From: Oscillospiraceae bacterium
GTDB taxonomy: Bacteria > Bacillota > Clostridia > Oscillospirales > CAG-272
Assembly (NCBI GenBank): GCA_015063955.1
Contig: SVTD01000006.1
Coordinates: 1-60,297 of the forward strand
Direction: 5' to 3'
Length of the DNA: 60,297 bases
Under the pieces are notes generated by a model. It was not told where the DNA came from. It saw nothing but the letters and a program-made list of their open reading frames with translations, and did not search any database. The position numbers and the translations under genes were made by a program. Of the stretch, positions 17,483 to 26,219 are shown in pieces; position 1 is the stretch's first letter, and each line of letters opens with the position of its first letter.

Positions 17483-17887
17483 TATATGCATTCCGTCTCC
17501 ATCGGAATCGTCGCAGCCGTCGCCGTCTCCGTCGATGAACTCGCGGGTGCCGACTCTGCGCTCCATGCGCTCCTTTTCAACCATTTCGGAAAGCATTTCC
17601 TTTATGTCACGGGGCTTCTTGATATGTAAGATATCGAAATCGCCGCGGCTCTTGTCGCCGGAGCAGCAGTGAATGGTGCCAACGCCGAAGAGTCTTTCCC
17701 AGAATGAGCGGCGAAGAGTTATGTCAAGGATCCTGTAGAGGCGCACCTCGTCCTCAACGCGGTTAAAAAAGCCTGTATCGATAATGAGCTTTTCCTCTGT
17801 AAGGGAATATCTTGTAAAGGACCAGGGAAGACCGAAGAGCGTTCTCTTTCTGTCCTTCCAGATGATCTTGTTTTTAGAGTTTTCCAT
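17480..17887 (-). CDS. Bacterial PH-domain (bPH2/DUF304-like) protein with Asp/Gly tail
   Basis: A 135-residue protein. The start is the ATG at 17887, preceded by AAAGGAG, rather than the longer frame. The core (IIWKDRKRTLFG, LTEEKLIIDTGFF, EVRLYRILDITLRRS) is typical of small bacterial PH domains, but without the membrane helices many carry. The C terminus is an acidic stretch, DGDGDGCDDSDGDG, resembling calcium-loop composition. Function unknown. Confidence 0.8.
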   Translation of the reverse strand: MENSKNKIIWKDRKRTLFGLPWSFTRYSLTEEKLIIDTGFFNRVEDEVRLYRILDITLRRSFWERLFGVGTIHCCSGDKSRGDFDILHIKKPRDIKEMLSEMVEKERMERRVGTREFIDGDGDGCDDSDGDGMHI

Positions 17888-17915
17888 AGTCGTGCTCCTT
17901 TCGGTTACTGATGAT

Positions 17916-17944
17916 ATTTTATCACAAAATTTGCACCTTTGCAA
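17916..17944 (-). promoter_or_regulatory. Promoter of the PH-domain gene
   Basis: On the minus strand TTGCAA (17939-17944) is followed after 17 bases by TAAAAT (17916-17921), about 28 bases before the start. Confidence 0.65.
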
Positions 17945-18021
17945 CAGTGTTACAAAATTTGCAGGAAAGTAATCGGAATTAATTTATTCGCAATTGCTTT
18001 TTGCAACTTGGGTATTAATCC

Positions 18022-18049
18022 TTGACAATTTCCTGCCATTTGATATACT
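18022..18049 (+). promoter_or_regulatory. Promoter of the phosphodiesterase-ABC-MFS operon
   Basis: TTGACA (18022-18027), 16 bases, TATACT (18044-18049). It precedes four closely packed genes. Confidence 0.7.
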
Positions 18050-18081
18050 AAAAATATACTATGAAAGGTAGGGACAGTACG

Positions 18082-18858
18082 ATGAGCAAAAAAGCAATTC
18101 TTATATCTATAGACGGAATGCGCCCGGACGGTCTTCTCGGATGCGGCAATCCCTATGTGGAAGAGCTTCTCTCCATATCAACCCATACCATGAACGGAAG
18201 ATCCTGCATTCCTTCAGTAACGCTCCCTTGCCATATGTCCATATTTTTGTCAGTTCCCCCTGAAAGACACGGGATTATGACGAACACGTATATCCCTCCC
18301 GTCCGCCCCGTAACAGGACTTTTTGAGGTGCTGAAGTCAGCGGGAAAGAGAAGCGCCATGTTCTACGGTTGGGAGGATCTGAGAGAAGTTTCCCGCTCCG
18401 GAAGCCTTGAAAAGGCAGATTTTGTGGAGGCTTATTCCGAGGAGCACAGCGACGCCGTTCTGACTGATCTTGCACTTGATTATATAAAGAAAAAAAGCCC
18501 CGATTTCGTCTTCCTCTATATGGTGGAAACGGATGAGAAGGGCGGCCACGATGCAGGTTGGATGACAGATACATATCTCAATTACGTCAGTCTTGCCGTA
18601 GATAACGTTAAAAGAGTTATAGAGGAGGCAGGTGATGAGTATACGGTGATCGTCACCGCAGACCACGGAGGACACGCAAGAGGTCACGGAGCCGATATCC
18701 CCGAGGATATGACCATACCCATGCTTTTCATCGGAGAAGACTTTGAAAAGGGAAGAGTGCTTTCAGAGGCGAGCCTTCTTGATATCGCTCCTACGGTTGC
18801 GGAAATTATGAACGTTCCCACTCCCCGAGAATGGGAAGGAAAGAGTATTATAAGGTGA
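18082..18858 (+). CDS. Alkaline phosphatase-superfamily phosphodiesterase (NPP-like)
   Basis: A 258-residue enzyme. The start is the ATG at 18082, with AGGTAGGG upstream (an in-frame ATG at 18061 has none). It has the type I phosphodiesterase/nucleotide pyrophosphatase pattern: metal-binding SIDGMRPD near residue 9, the Thr nucleophile in SVTLPCHMS, DxKGGHD and the C-terminal TADHGGHARGHG metal site. No signal peptide is present, so it probably acts inside the cell on a phosphodiester or phosphoester. The substrate is not predictable. It is the first gene of an operon with an ABC exporter and an MFS transporter. Confidence 0.85.
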   Translation: MSKKAILISIDGMRPDGLLGCGNPYVEELLSISTHTMNGRSCIPSVTLPCHMSIFLSVPPERHGIMTNTYIPPVRPVTGLFEVLKSAGKRSAMFYGWEDLREVSRSGSLEKADFVEAYSEEHSDAVLTDLALDYIKKKSPDFVFLYMVETDEKGGHDAGWMTDTYLNYVSLAVDNVKRVIEEAGDEYTVIVTADHGGHARGHGADIPEDMTIPMLFIGEDFEKGRVLSEASLLDIAPTVAEIMNVPTPREWEGKSIIR

Positions 18859-18863
18859 AAACA

Positions 18864-19757
18864 ATGCTGCTTGAACTGAAAAACATAAATAAATCCTTCG
18901 GAGAAAAGAAGGTACTTACGGGAGTTTCCTTTTCCTGTGAGGGTGGAAAGGCATTCGGTCTTCTCGGCAGAAACGGCGCGGGAAAAACCACGTCTATCCG
19001 TATTCTGATGGACGTTTTTTCTCAGGACAGCGGAGAGGTGCTCCTTGACGGAAGACCGGTAGACTATTCCAAGGTGCGCCTCGGATATCTGCCCGAGGAA
19101 AGGGGACTTTACCCCCAAAAAATAATCTTCGATCAGCTTATCTATTTTGCTGCCCTGAAAGGAATGAGCAAAAAGGATGCCCAGAAGGCTTGCGATTATT
19201 GGCTTGAAAGACTGGGAATGTCCCAGTATAAGAAAAAGCGCCTTGATACGCTTTCAAAGGGAAACCAGCAGAAGATCCAGCTTATAACCGCAGTTGCCCA
19301 CGATCCCGATATCGTCATTCTTGACGAGCCCTTTTCAGGGCTTGACCCCGTCAACGCGATGCTTCTAAAGGACGTTGTCAAGGAGCTTATAGCCCAAGGA
19401 AAGATCGTGCTTTTCTCAAGCCATCAGATGAGCTATATCGAGGAATTCTGCGACAGTATCGCTATCCTTAACGGAGGAAAGGTTGCCGTCAGCGGCGATC
19501 TTCGGGAAATAAAGCACCGTTACGTCAGAGATAAGCTTGTGGTGAGAGCTGCAGACACTACCCCTATCGAAAGGGACTTTGGCGAAAGCTGTACAAGGCT
19601 TGAAGAGGGCGTTATTATTATCAAGCTTTCATCGGAAAATGAGAAAAAGGAAACGATGGCACGTATCGCCGAGAAGTACGATATTGACGAAATAAAAGTA
19701 TATGAGCCCTCGCTCAATGATATTTTCGTGGAATATGCAGGGGAGGTGTCGGAATGA
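18864..19757 (+). CDS. ABC transporter ATP-binding protein (NatA/YhaQ type)
   Basis: A 297-residue ATPase. The start is the ATG at 18864 because AAGGTG precedes it. Upstream codons are the end of the phosphodiesterase gene. Walker A is GRNGAGKT, the signature LSKGNQQK, Walker B IVILDEPFSGLDP, and the switch His lies in FSSHQM. The C-terminal extension (DDI-type regulatory region) is usual for NatA-like exporters. It pairs with the permease, overlapping it by 4 bases. Known relatives export sodium ions, antibiotics or peptides. The substrate here is unknown. Confidence 0.92.
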   Translation: MLLELKNINKSFGEKKVLTGVSFSCEGGKAFGLLGRNGAGKTTSIRILMDVFSQDSGEVLLDGRPVDYSKVRLGYLPEERGLYPQKIIFDQLIYFAALKGMSKKDAQKACDYWLERLGMSQYKKKRLDTLSKGNQQKIQLITAVAHDPDIVILDEPFSGLDPVNAMLLKDVVKELIAQGKIVLFSSHQMSYIEEFCDSIAILNGGKVAVSGDLREIKHRYVRDKLVVRAADTTPIERDFGESCTRLEEGVIIIKLSSENEKKETMARIAEKYDIDEIKVYEPSLNDIFVEYAGEVSE

Positions 19758-21028
19758 AGCAGTTTTCAAAGATATTCAGCTTTGAGCTGATGAATTATAT
19801 GAAAAACAAGGTGTTCGTCGGAGTTACGCTTTTTCTCGTTATTGCGATCGCCGTTGTAATGTTCTTCCCCAGAGTGAGCGGACTTTTTAAGGAGGAGGCT
19901 CCTTCTGTTCCTGACGGCGAGAGCACAAACGATGCTGAAAGCCTCGAAAACCTCGGAGATCGGCCCATTATGCTCATCAAATCGGAAGAGGATGCAGAGG
20001 GCGTCAGCTCCCTTTTTGCCACTGCATTCCCGGAATACTGCGTAAAGACTTATACGGAAGAGATTTCCGCCCTCAAGGAGACGATCCTTTCAGGTGAGGC
20101 GGAATGCGCCTTCGTACTTTGTGGATATACCTCGTATACCTACTACGTTAACAATCTTTCGATCTACGATATGAATACCGCCGTTGCCGACGAGGTTCTC
20201 AGAACGGCGTATCAGATGAGCGCGATGACAGAGCTTGGAATGACCCCCGAGGAGGCGGCAGGCGTTATGTCCGTAGCAGTTTCGGGAAGCGTCGAAAGCC
20301 TCGGTGTCGATCAGATGGACAATTACTGGTATACTTATATCATGATATTTGCTCTCTATATGGTCATCCTTCTTTACGGTCAGATGGTGGCAACGGGTGT
20401 TGCAACGGAAAAGAGCTCCCGTGCAATGGAGCTGCTTATAACAAGCGTAAAGCCTGTTGCGATGATGTTCGGAAAGGTTATGGCGGCCTGCCTTGCGGGG
20501 CTTATCCAGCTTGTTGCCATATTCGGCTCGGCAATACTGTTTTACAGCCTGAACCGAAGCTATTGGGGCGAAAACCCGATAATTGCGTCAATATTCGATA
20601 TGCCCCCCGCGCTTTTCGGATATATGATACTCTTCTTTATCCTCGGATTCCTCATTTATGCCTTTATGTTCGGCGCCGTGGGATCAACTGCATCAAAGCT
20701 TGAGGATATCAACACCTCCGTAATGCCTATAACCCTGATGTTCGTTGCGGGATTCATGGTCGTAATGTTCTCCTTTGCATCCGGAGAGGTGGATAATCTT
20801 TTGATGAAGGTATGCTCCTTCGTGCCCTTTACGTCGTCTATGGCGATGTTCACCCGTATCGCAATGAGCACGGTGCCATGGTATGAGATCGCGGCATCTG
20901 TTGCCATCCTTTCTGCAAGCGTTGTGGGCATCGGCGTGATCTCGGCAAAAATATACCGTATGGGAGTTCTCCTTTACGGCACACCTCCGAAGCTTGGTGC
21001 AATTCTCAAATCTATCTGGAAAGCGTAA
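19754..21028 (+). CDS. ABC-2 type permease (NatB/YhaP-like)
   Basis: A 424-residue membrane protein. One N-terminal helix (about 20-38) is followed by a long extracytoplasmic loop (about 40-190) and then five to six helices, the common NatB/YhaP layout. The ATGA overlap with the ATPase gene shows coupled translation, so the two products form one exporter. The motif EKSSRAMELLITSVKP is typical of this permease family. Confidence 0.9.
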   Translation: MKQFSKIFSFELMNYMKNKVFVGVTLFLVIAIAVVMFFPRVSGLFKEEAPSVPDGESTNDAESLENLGDRPIMLIKSEEDAEGVSSLFATAFPEYCVKTYTEEISALKETILSGEAECAFVLCGYTSYTYYVNNLSIYDMNTAVADEVLRTAYQMSAMTELGMTPEEAAGVMSVAVSGSVESLGVDQMDNYWYTYIMIFALYMVILLYGQMVATGVATEKSSRAMELLITSVKPVAMMFGKVMAACLAGLIQLVAIFGSAILFYSLNRSYWGENPIIASIFDMPPALFGYMILFFILGFLIYAFMFGAVGSTASKLEDINTSVMPITLMFVAGFMVVMFSFASGEVDNLLMKVCSFVPFTSSMAMFTRIAMSTVPWYEIAASVAILSASVVGIGVISAKIYRMGVLLYGTPPKLGAILKSIWKA

Positions 21029-21031
21029 TTA

Positions 21032-22264
21032 ATGGAACTCAAAATAAGAAGGCTGAAGCTTGCCTGCTACACGGGTAATATCTCAATGTCCGTGGTGGGC
21101 AACCTTCCGCCTCTGCTTTTTATCACATTCAGGGAGCTTTACGGCATATCATTTTCTTTGCTCGGGCTTCTGGTGCTTATTAATTTCGTCACTCAGCTGG
21201 CGGTGGACCTGGTATTCTCCTTTTTCTCCCACAGATTCAATATCAAGCTTACCGTTCGGCTGATGCCGGTGCTGACTGTCGCAGGGCTTTTGCTTTATTC
21301 TTTCAGCCCTCTGCTTTTTCCTCGAGCAGTATATCTCGGGCTTTGCCTTGGAACCGTAGTGTTCTCGGCTGCAGCAGGACTTGGAGAGGTGCTTATCAGC
21401 CCCGTTATCGCCGCTATCCCCGCCCCCGATCCCGACAGGGAAATGAGCAAGCTCCATTCGGTATATGCGTGGGGCGTTGTGGGAGTGATCCCCGTTGCTA
21501 CTCTGTTTCTTTTCGCTTTCGGCGGTGAGAGCTGGCCTTTGCTCTGTATTGCTTTCTGCCTGATACCTCTTGCTTCAGCGATTCTGTTTGCCTTTTGTGA
21601 AGTACCCGATATCGGATCGGAGAAAAGGTCGGAGGGCGTATTAAAGCAGCTTAAAAGCCAAAGCCTGTGGGCGTGCTTTTTTGCCATATTCCTTGGCGGT
21701 TCCGCTGAATGTACTATGGCTCAGTGGAGCTCGGGATATCTCGAAGCTGCTCTTGGAATCGATAAAATATGGGGCGATATTTTCGGAGTTGCCTTCTTTG
21801 CCCTTATGCTGGGGCTTGGCAGAACTCTTTATTCAAAGGTCGGAAAGAATATCGGAAGAGTCCTGATCTTCGGTACTGTGGGAGCTACCCTGTGCTATCT
21901 TTTGGCGGCAGTTACCGATATTCCCGTAATAGGCCTCTTTGCCTGCGCCCTTTGCGGTTTTTCCGTATCTATGCTCTGGCCGGGAAATCTCGTTGTAGCG
22001 ACCCGGAGATTCCCGCGGGGCGGAGTATTCATCTTTGCAATGATGGCGGCAGGAGGAGACATTGGTGCATCCGTCGGCCCTCAGCTTGTGGGGATCGTTA
22101 CGGATACGGTCATTGCCCTTGATAAGGTCTCGAACCTTTCTGCCGCTATCGGGATTTCCCCGGAGCAGCTTGGCCTTAAGGCGGGAATGCTTACGGGTAT
22201 GCTTTTCCCCCTTGCGGCGATCCCTTTGTACCTTGTAATGCACAGATCCCCGAAAAAGGGATAA
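21032..22264 (+). CDS. MFS transporter
   Basis: A 410-residue protein with about twelve hydrophobic helices in two halves and a central loop near residues 190-205. It belongs to the major facilitator superfamily, with a sugar-porter or Fucose/Nar-like appearance. The gene begins 3 bases after the permease stop, in the same operon. The substrate cannot be told. The last helices contain GGDIGASVGPQLVG, a common MFS pattern. Confidence 0.85.
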   Translation: MELKIRRLKLACYTGNISMSVVGNLPPLLFITFRELYGISFSLLGLLVLINFVTQLAVDLVFSFFSHRFNIKLTVRLMPVLTVAGLLLYSFSPLLFPRAVYLGLCLGTVVFSAAAGLGEVLISPVIAAIPAPDPDREMSKLHSVYAWGVVGVIPVATLFLFAFGGESWPLLCIAFCLIPLASAILFAFCEVPDIGSEKRSEGVLKQLKSQSLWACFFAIFLGGSAECTMAQWSSGYLEAALGIDKIWGDIFGVAFFALMLGLGRTLYSKVGKNIGRVLIFGTVGATLCYLLAAVTDIPVIGLFACALCGFSVSMLWPGNLVVATRRFPRGGVFIFAMMAAGGDIGASVGPQLVGIVTDTVIALDKVSNLSAAIGISPEQLGLKAGMLTGMLFPLAAIPLYLVMHRSPKKG

Positions 22265-22267
22265 GTA

Positions 22268-22296
22268 TTGCCAAAAGCCCACAACTGTTGTATAAT
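22268..22296 (+). promoter_or_regulatory. Promoter of the acyltransferase gene
   Basis: TTGCCA (22268-22273), a 17-base spacer and TATAAT (22291-22296). It begins 4 bases after the MFS stop. Confidence 0.75.
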
Positions 22297-22323
22297 AAAG
22301 TAATTAATGTTTTCGGAGGCAAA

Positions 22324-23436
22324 ATGCAGGAAAAGAAGCATATATATTATTTCGATTATCTCAGGATAATCGCTGCCGTCAGCGTTATTTTTATGCACGC
22401 TGTGGCAGGCCCCCTCAGGGGAGCTATTGATCCGGACTGGCACGTGATGAACGCGCTGACAGGCTTTGCCTTTACGGCAGTTCCGTTGTTTTTTATGATG
22501 TCCGGCTACCTTCTCATATCAAGTGAAAAGACCTCGGACGTATCGGTTCTCTTAAAAAAGAGATTGCCTCGTCTTGTTCTTCCTCTCTGCGGATGGACGG
22601 TGGTCGCCATACTTTGGTCAATGTTTCTTGCAAGGGATTTTTCGCCCGTATCTCTTTATAACAGGCTGCTTTCGTCTTTACATACTCCTGCCGCAGTTCA
22701 TATGTGGTATATGTATACTCTTATCGCAATTTATCTGATTTCTCCGATCATTGCCGGTGGAATAAGATCCCTTGATAAGAAGGGAAAGGTTTTTGTGGCG
22801 GTCCTTGCAGCACTTCCTTCTGTAAGACTTATCGCAACGATGTTTCTTCCCCCTGCGGCGGACGTTTATCTCAAGCTGGATTTCATAACAAAGCTTGAAT
22901 TTTTCGGCGGACATCTTTGCACCTTTGTTATCGGTTATATCCTCGGAAGCATCAATAAGAAGATATCAAACTGGATACTTGTTCCCTCCGCCGTAGCAGT
23001 ATGGGGAGTTATCGTGATCGGAACTTACCTGAAGACCGTGGAAACGGGAGAATATAATCAGGCATTTCAGCATCAGGCGGCAGGCTTTGAGGTGCTGCTC
23101 GCGGCAATACTGTTCCTTATCTTCAAGCAGAATTTCAATAAGCAAAGCGCTTTTACAAGAAGAGTTCCCCTTGTTCCTCTGTCGCTTCCGATCTACCTTA
23201 TGCATAACATCCTCCTCAGTATGATGTTTTCCGTAGGTGTTGTGCCCTCAAACATCCTTAACGTCCTCCTTATAACACTTGTTAATCTTCTTATATGCTT
23301 TTTCGTTATGAAGACCGTGGCAACGGTAAAGCCCCTTTGCTTCATTGCAACGGGTATGCCTTATAAGGAGGCTTGCAACACCTGCAACTGGGTCTATACC
23401 TTCAGGTGGATCAAAGAAGCCTTTAAAAGATCATAG
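22324..23436 (+). CDS. Membrane acyltransferase family 3 (OafA-like)
   Basis: A 370-residue protein. The start ATG 22324 follows GGAGG; the longer frame begins inside the promoter. It has about ten hydrophobic helices, and the N-terminal YFDYLRIIAAVSVIFMHA contains the Arg/His pattern of acyltransferase 3 enzymes. Such proteins add acetyl or other acyl groups to cell-envelope polysaccharides or antibiotics. The target here is unknown. Transcribed alone. Confidence 0.85.
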   Translation: MQEKKHIYYFDYLRIIAAVSVIFMHAVAGPLRGAIDPDWHVMNALTGFAFTAVPLFFMMSGYLLISSEKTSDVSVLLKKRLPRLVLPLCGWTVVAILWSMFLARDFSPVSLYNRLLSSLHTPAAVHMWYMYTLIAIYLISPIIAGGIRSLDKKGKVFVAVLAALPSVRLIATMFLPPAADVYLKLDFITKLEFFGGHLCTFVIGYILGSINKKISNWILVPSAVAVWGVIVIGTYLKTVETGEYNQAFQHQAAGFEVLLAAILFLIFKQNFNKQSAFTRRVPLVPLSLPIYLMHNILLSMMFSVGVVPSNILNVLLITLVNLLICFFVMKTVATVKPLCFIATGMPYKEACNTCNWVYTFRWIKEAFKRS

Positions 23437-23440
23437 CGTA

Positions 23441-23469
23441 TTGACAATTGACCCCAAAAACTATATAAT
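23441..23469 (+). promoter_or_regulatory. Consensus SigA promoter of the small lipoprotein gene
   Basis: TTGACA (23441-23446), 17 bases, TATAAT (23464-23469): a perfect consensus match, starting 4 bases after the acyltransferase stop. The leader to the ATG is about 85 bases and includes TTTCGCG/CGCGTG-type short inverted pieces. Confidence 0.85.
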
Positions 23470-23560
23470 TAATACATCTTTATTTATATTTCGCGAAAAA
23501 TACGGGAAACCGTAAGTACAGATTTTCGCGTGTGTTGTAAACACAGGAAAGCTTGGTTTT

Positions 23561-23878
23561 ATGAAAAGAATAATTGCGGTAGTGCTTGTTATCCTTTCCG
23601 TTGCTCTGCTGTGCTCCTGCGCAAAGAAGGAGCCTACAGAGATCGATGCAATAATGGATTATTACGTTGAGAGATGCGGCAAGGACGGAATGAGAGCTGA
23701 GTACGTTAAGTATGTCGGCGAGGATACCGAGAACGGCAGACGCGAGTATCACATTGAGTGCGAGGAGCTCGGACTTGATGAAACTCTGTTCGTTGAAGAG
23801 TGGGGAAGCGCTATGGGCATCTACAACGAGGAAGGCATAAGAATCCATATTTTTAATGCCACCATCGTAGAAGGATAA
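23561..23878 (+). CDS. Small secreted lipoprotein (105 residues)
   Basis: A type II signal peptide (MKRIIAVVLVILSVALLCSC) with the lipobox ending at Cys20 is followed by an acidic mature part of about 85 residues of no known family. It is driven by a consensus promoter and ended by its own terminator, so it may be well expressed. Function unknown. Confidence 0.8.
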   Translation: MKRIIAVVLVILSVALLCSCAKKEPTEIDAIMDYYVERCGKDGMRAEYVKYVGEDTENGRREYHIECEELGLDETLFVEEWGSAMGIYNEEGIRIHIFNATIVEG

Positions 23879-23884
23879 TAAAAC

Positions 23885-23917
23885 GGCCACCCTTCGGGGT
23901 GGCTGTTTGCTTTTTAT
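23885..23917 (+). terminator. Intrinsic terminator after the small lipoprotein
   Basis: Stem GGCCACCC / GGGTGGCT with a TTCG loop and a T-rich tail. Confidence 0.9.
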
Positions 23918-23997
23918 GCAAATGCAAAATACGCTGATCTTTCATCCGTAAATAGACAAATGCATAAAATCAAATCAAATTTAGGAGGTTGCATAAA

Positions 23998-25323
23998 ATG
24001 ACCAAGGGAAGGCTTGCTTTAAGAGCATTTTATGCCGTAGTATTTGCCTTTTGTGCCAATAGCTACTTCATCTGGCATATCGACAGCCGATTTATATGGG
24101 TGTCCGTAGCAGGCGTGCTGCTCGTAAATATTCTTGCCGGATCAACTGATCTGTACGTAAAAAAGAAATGGCTGAGAGTCCTCAGCCACGGCGCGGAATG
24201 TCTTTTCGTATTCACGGTATCTACGGTTATTTCTGCGGCATATCATATCGCTCTTCTTGCGATAGATCCCGCCGATTATAAGACCTGTCTTATCAGCGCC
24301 CTCGTTTGCTACGCCGCTCATTTTATCCTTTTCTGGAACGGAATAATTTGCGTATACGTTACTTCCTATCAGCTTGGCATAAAGCACAGGATCATCGGTG
24401 CCGTATGCGGCCCGATCCCCATAGCCCATCTTATTGCCCTTCGGAGCATACTCAAGACAGTAGCCGCAGAGCTTCGCTTTGAGCTGGAAAAGGAAAAGAT
24501 CAATTCAAAAAGGTCAAAGGAAAAGCTTTGTAAAACAAAGTATCCGATCCTTTTTGTCCACGGAGTGTTTTTTCGCGATTCAAAGCTTCTTAATTATTGG
24601 GGCAGGATCCCCGAGGAGCTTTGCAGAAACGGTGCTGCCGTCTATTACGGAAACCATCAGTCAGCTCTCAGCGTAAGCGACAGTGCAGGGGAGCTTTGCA
24701 AAAGGATCGAGGAGATCGTGAAGGAAACGGGCTGCGAAAAGGTAAACGTTATCGCCCATTCCAAGGGCGGACTTGATACCCGCTACGCAATAGCAAAGCT
24801 TTCGGCAGCCCCTTATATTGCGTCTCTCACTACTATCAACACCCCCCACAGAGGATGCAGCTTTGCCGACGATCTTCTTTCAAAAATACCGGAGGGAATA
24901 CAGAAAAGCGTTGCCGCGGCGTATAACGGTGCCGCAAGGGCTCTCGGAGATACGGAACCTGATTTTATGGCAGCAGTCAAGGATCTGACAGCATCTGCCT
25001 GCAAGGACTTTGACCGTGAGCTGACGGTTCCCGAAACGATCTACTGCAGCAGCGTAGGCTCCGTTCTCAAGGGACCGAAGAGCGGAAAGTTCCCTCTGAA
25101 TTTTACCCACCCCATGGTGAAAAAGCACGACGGAGAAAACGACGGACTGGTTTCTGTGGATTCCTTTGAATTCGGAGAACACTTTAAGCTCATCTCACCT
25201 GTCGGCAAGCGTGGGATATCTCACGGCGATATGATAGACCTGAACCGCGAAAATATCGAAGGCTTTGACGTTCGCGAGTTTTACGTTGAGCTTGTATCTG
25301 AGCTTAAAAGCAGAGGATTATAA
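23998..25323 (+). CDS. Membrane-anchored alpha/beta-hydrolase (lipase-like)
   Basis: A 441-residue protein. ATG 23998 has AGGAGG 9 bases upstream. The N-terminal third has four hydrophobic helices (about residues 8-125). The rest is an alpha/beta hydrolase: oxyanion loop FVHGVFF near 185, nucleophile AHSKGG with Ser near 254, an acidic residue in ENDGLVS and a late His in GISHGD. This is the triacylglycerol lipase/esterase pattern, placed on the cytoplasmic or membrane face. No secretion signal other than the helices. The lipid or ester substrate is unknown. The next gene follows in 14 bases. Confidence 0.82.
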   Translation: MTKGRLALRAFYAVVFAFCANSYFIWHIDSRFIWVSVAGVLLVNILAGSTDLYVKKKWLRVLSHGAECLFVFTVSTVISAAYHIALLAIDPADYKTCLISALVCYAAHFILFWNGIICVYVTSYQLGIKHRIIGAVCGPIPIAHLIALRSILKTVAAELRFELEKEKINSKRSKEKLCKTKYPILFVHGVFFRDSKLLNYWGRIPEELCRNGAAVYYGNHQSALSVSDSAGELCKRIEEIVKETGCEKVNVIAHSKGGLDTRYAIAKLSAAPYIASLTTINTPHRGCSFADDLLSKIPEGIQKSVAAAYNGAARALGDTEPDFMAAVKDLTASACKDFDRELTVPETIYCSSVGSVLKGPKSGKFPLNFTHPMVKKHDGENDGLVSVDSFEFGEHFKLISPVGKRGISHGDMIDLNRENIEGFDVREFYVELVSELKSRGL

Positions 25324-25337
25324 GAAAGGAAACCGAT

Positions 25338-26171
25338 ATGGAAGATAAGGATTTTCTGTCATTTTTGGAAGAGATGGAGACTGCATTTGATGAGGCTATC
25401 ATCGGCAGTCCCATAGAGCAGTTCAAAAACGGAAACACAGAGGAAATTCTCGCAAGCGACAGCAAAACAAAGGAAAAGTATATCGAAATAAAAGAGGCAC
25501 AAGGCCGCCTGGAGGAGAAGCTTTCACAGTATAAAGGTAAGCTCTCCGAGCTTGATAAGATCTCCGAAAGCATCGTAAGATGGGAAAAGGCAACGGGAGG
25601 AGAGGTGATCTACAGAGGATTTTATAATCCGAGCCTCACTGCCGACATCGTTATCGGAAACAATAAACGGGGAAAGCTTTTAAAGAGACCCACGTCAAAA
25701 AGCAAAATTACGTATGAATACGGCTTTGACAGCTCAGACAGAATGGTAAAGGTAATCACTCATACGGAATTTGATGATTTGCTTGAATTCTTTATCTATG
25801 AGGGTGATACGGTATTCGCAGTAGGATACGATAAGGGAGAGATATTCTCTGCTTGCGAGGAAAAGCATAAAGAAGGAAAGCTCGAAAGCTTTACCTTGGC
25901 GTACAGTTACGGTGATGAGGGCGTTTCAACAGTACAGCATGAGTGCTTTGATTATAATGACAACGGGCACCTGAAGGAAAGCGAGATGCTTGAGATCAGC
26001 GTTATGACTTTCAAAAAGAACAAGCCTGAAACGGTAAGACATTGGGGCTATGAATATTTGAGCGACAGCGAAGGATATCTCAAAAAATACAGAATGACCT
26101 TTGATTATCCAAATGAATACGCCTCCGATGACAACGACTGGTATGACGTAGCCTGCACCCGAAAAATATAA
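25338..26171 (+). CDS. Uncharacterised 277-residue protein
   Basis: A soluble protein with a charged, coiled-coil-prone N-terminal part (about 1-90) and a beta-rich C-terminal part with repeated YxYG/F-D-x-x-D/N stretches that recall YD-type repeats. It has an AAGGAAA-type ribosome site and shares an operon with the lipase-like gene. I do not recognise a family. It could be a lipase partner or an immunity-like protein, but nothing proves this. Confidence 0.75.
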   Translation: MEDKDFLSFLEEMETAFDEAIIGSPIEQFKNGNTEEILASDSKTKEKYIEIKEAQGRLEEKLSQYKGKLSELDKISESIVRWEKATGGEVIYRGFYNPSLTADIVIGNNKRGKLLKRPTSKSKITYEYGFDSSDRMVKVITHTEFDDLLEFFIYEGDTVFAVGYDKGEIFSACEEKHKEGKLESFTLAYSYGDEGVSTVQHECFDYNDNGHLKESEMLEISVMTFKKNKPETVRHWGYEYLSDSEGYLKKYRMTFDYPNEYASDDNDWYDVACTRKI

Positions 26172-26181
26172 AAATACTTAA

Positions 26182-26213
26182 AAAAGACTGTCGCTTTAGC
26201 GACAGTCTTTTTA
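26182..26213 (+). terminator. Intrinsic terminator
   Basis: AAAAGACTGTCGC / GCGACAGTCTTTTT with a TTTA loop. The A-rich left arm makes it able to end the convergent gpmI transcript as well. Confidence 0.9.
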
Positions 26214-26219
26214 ATAAAT

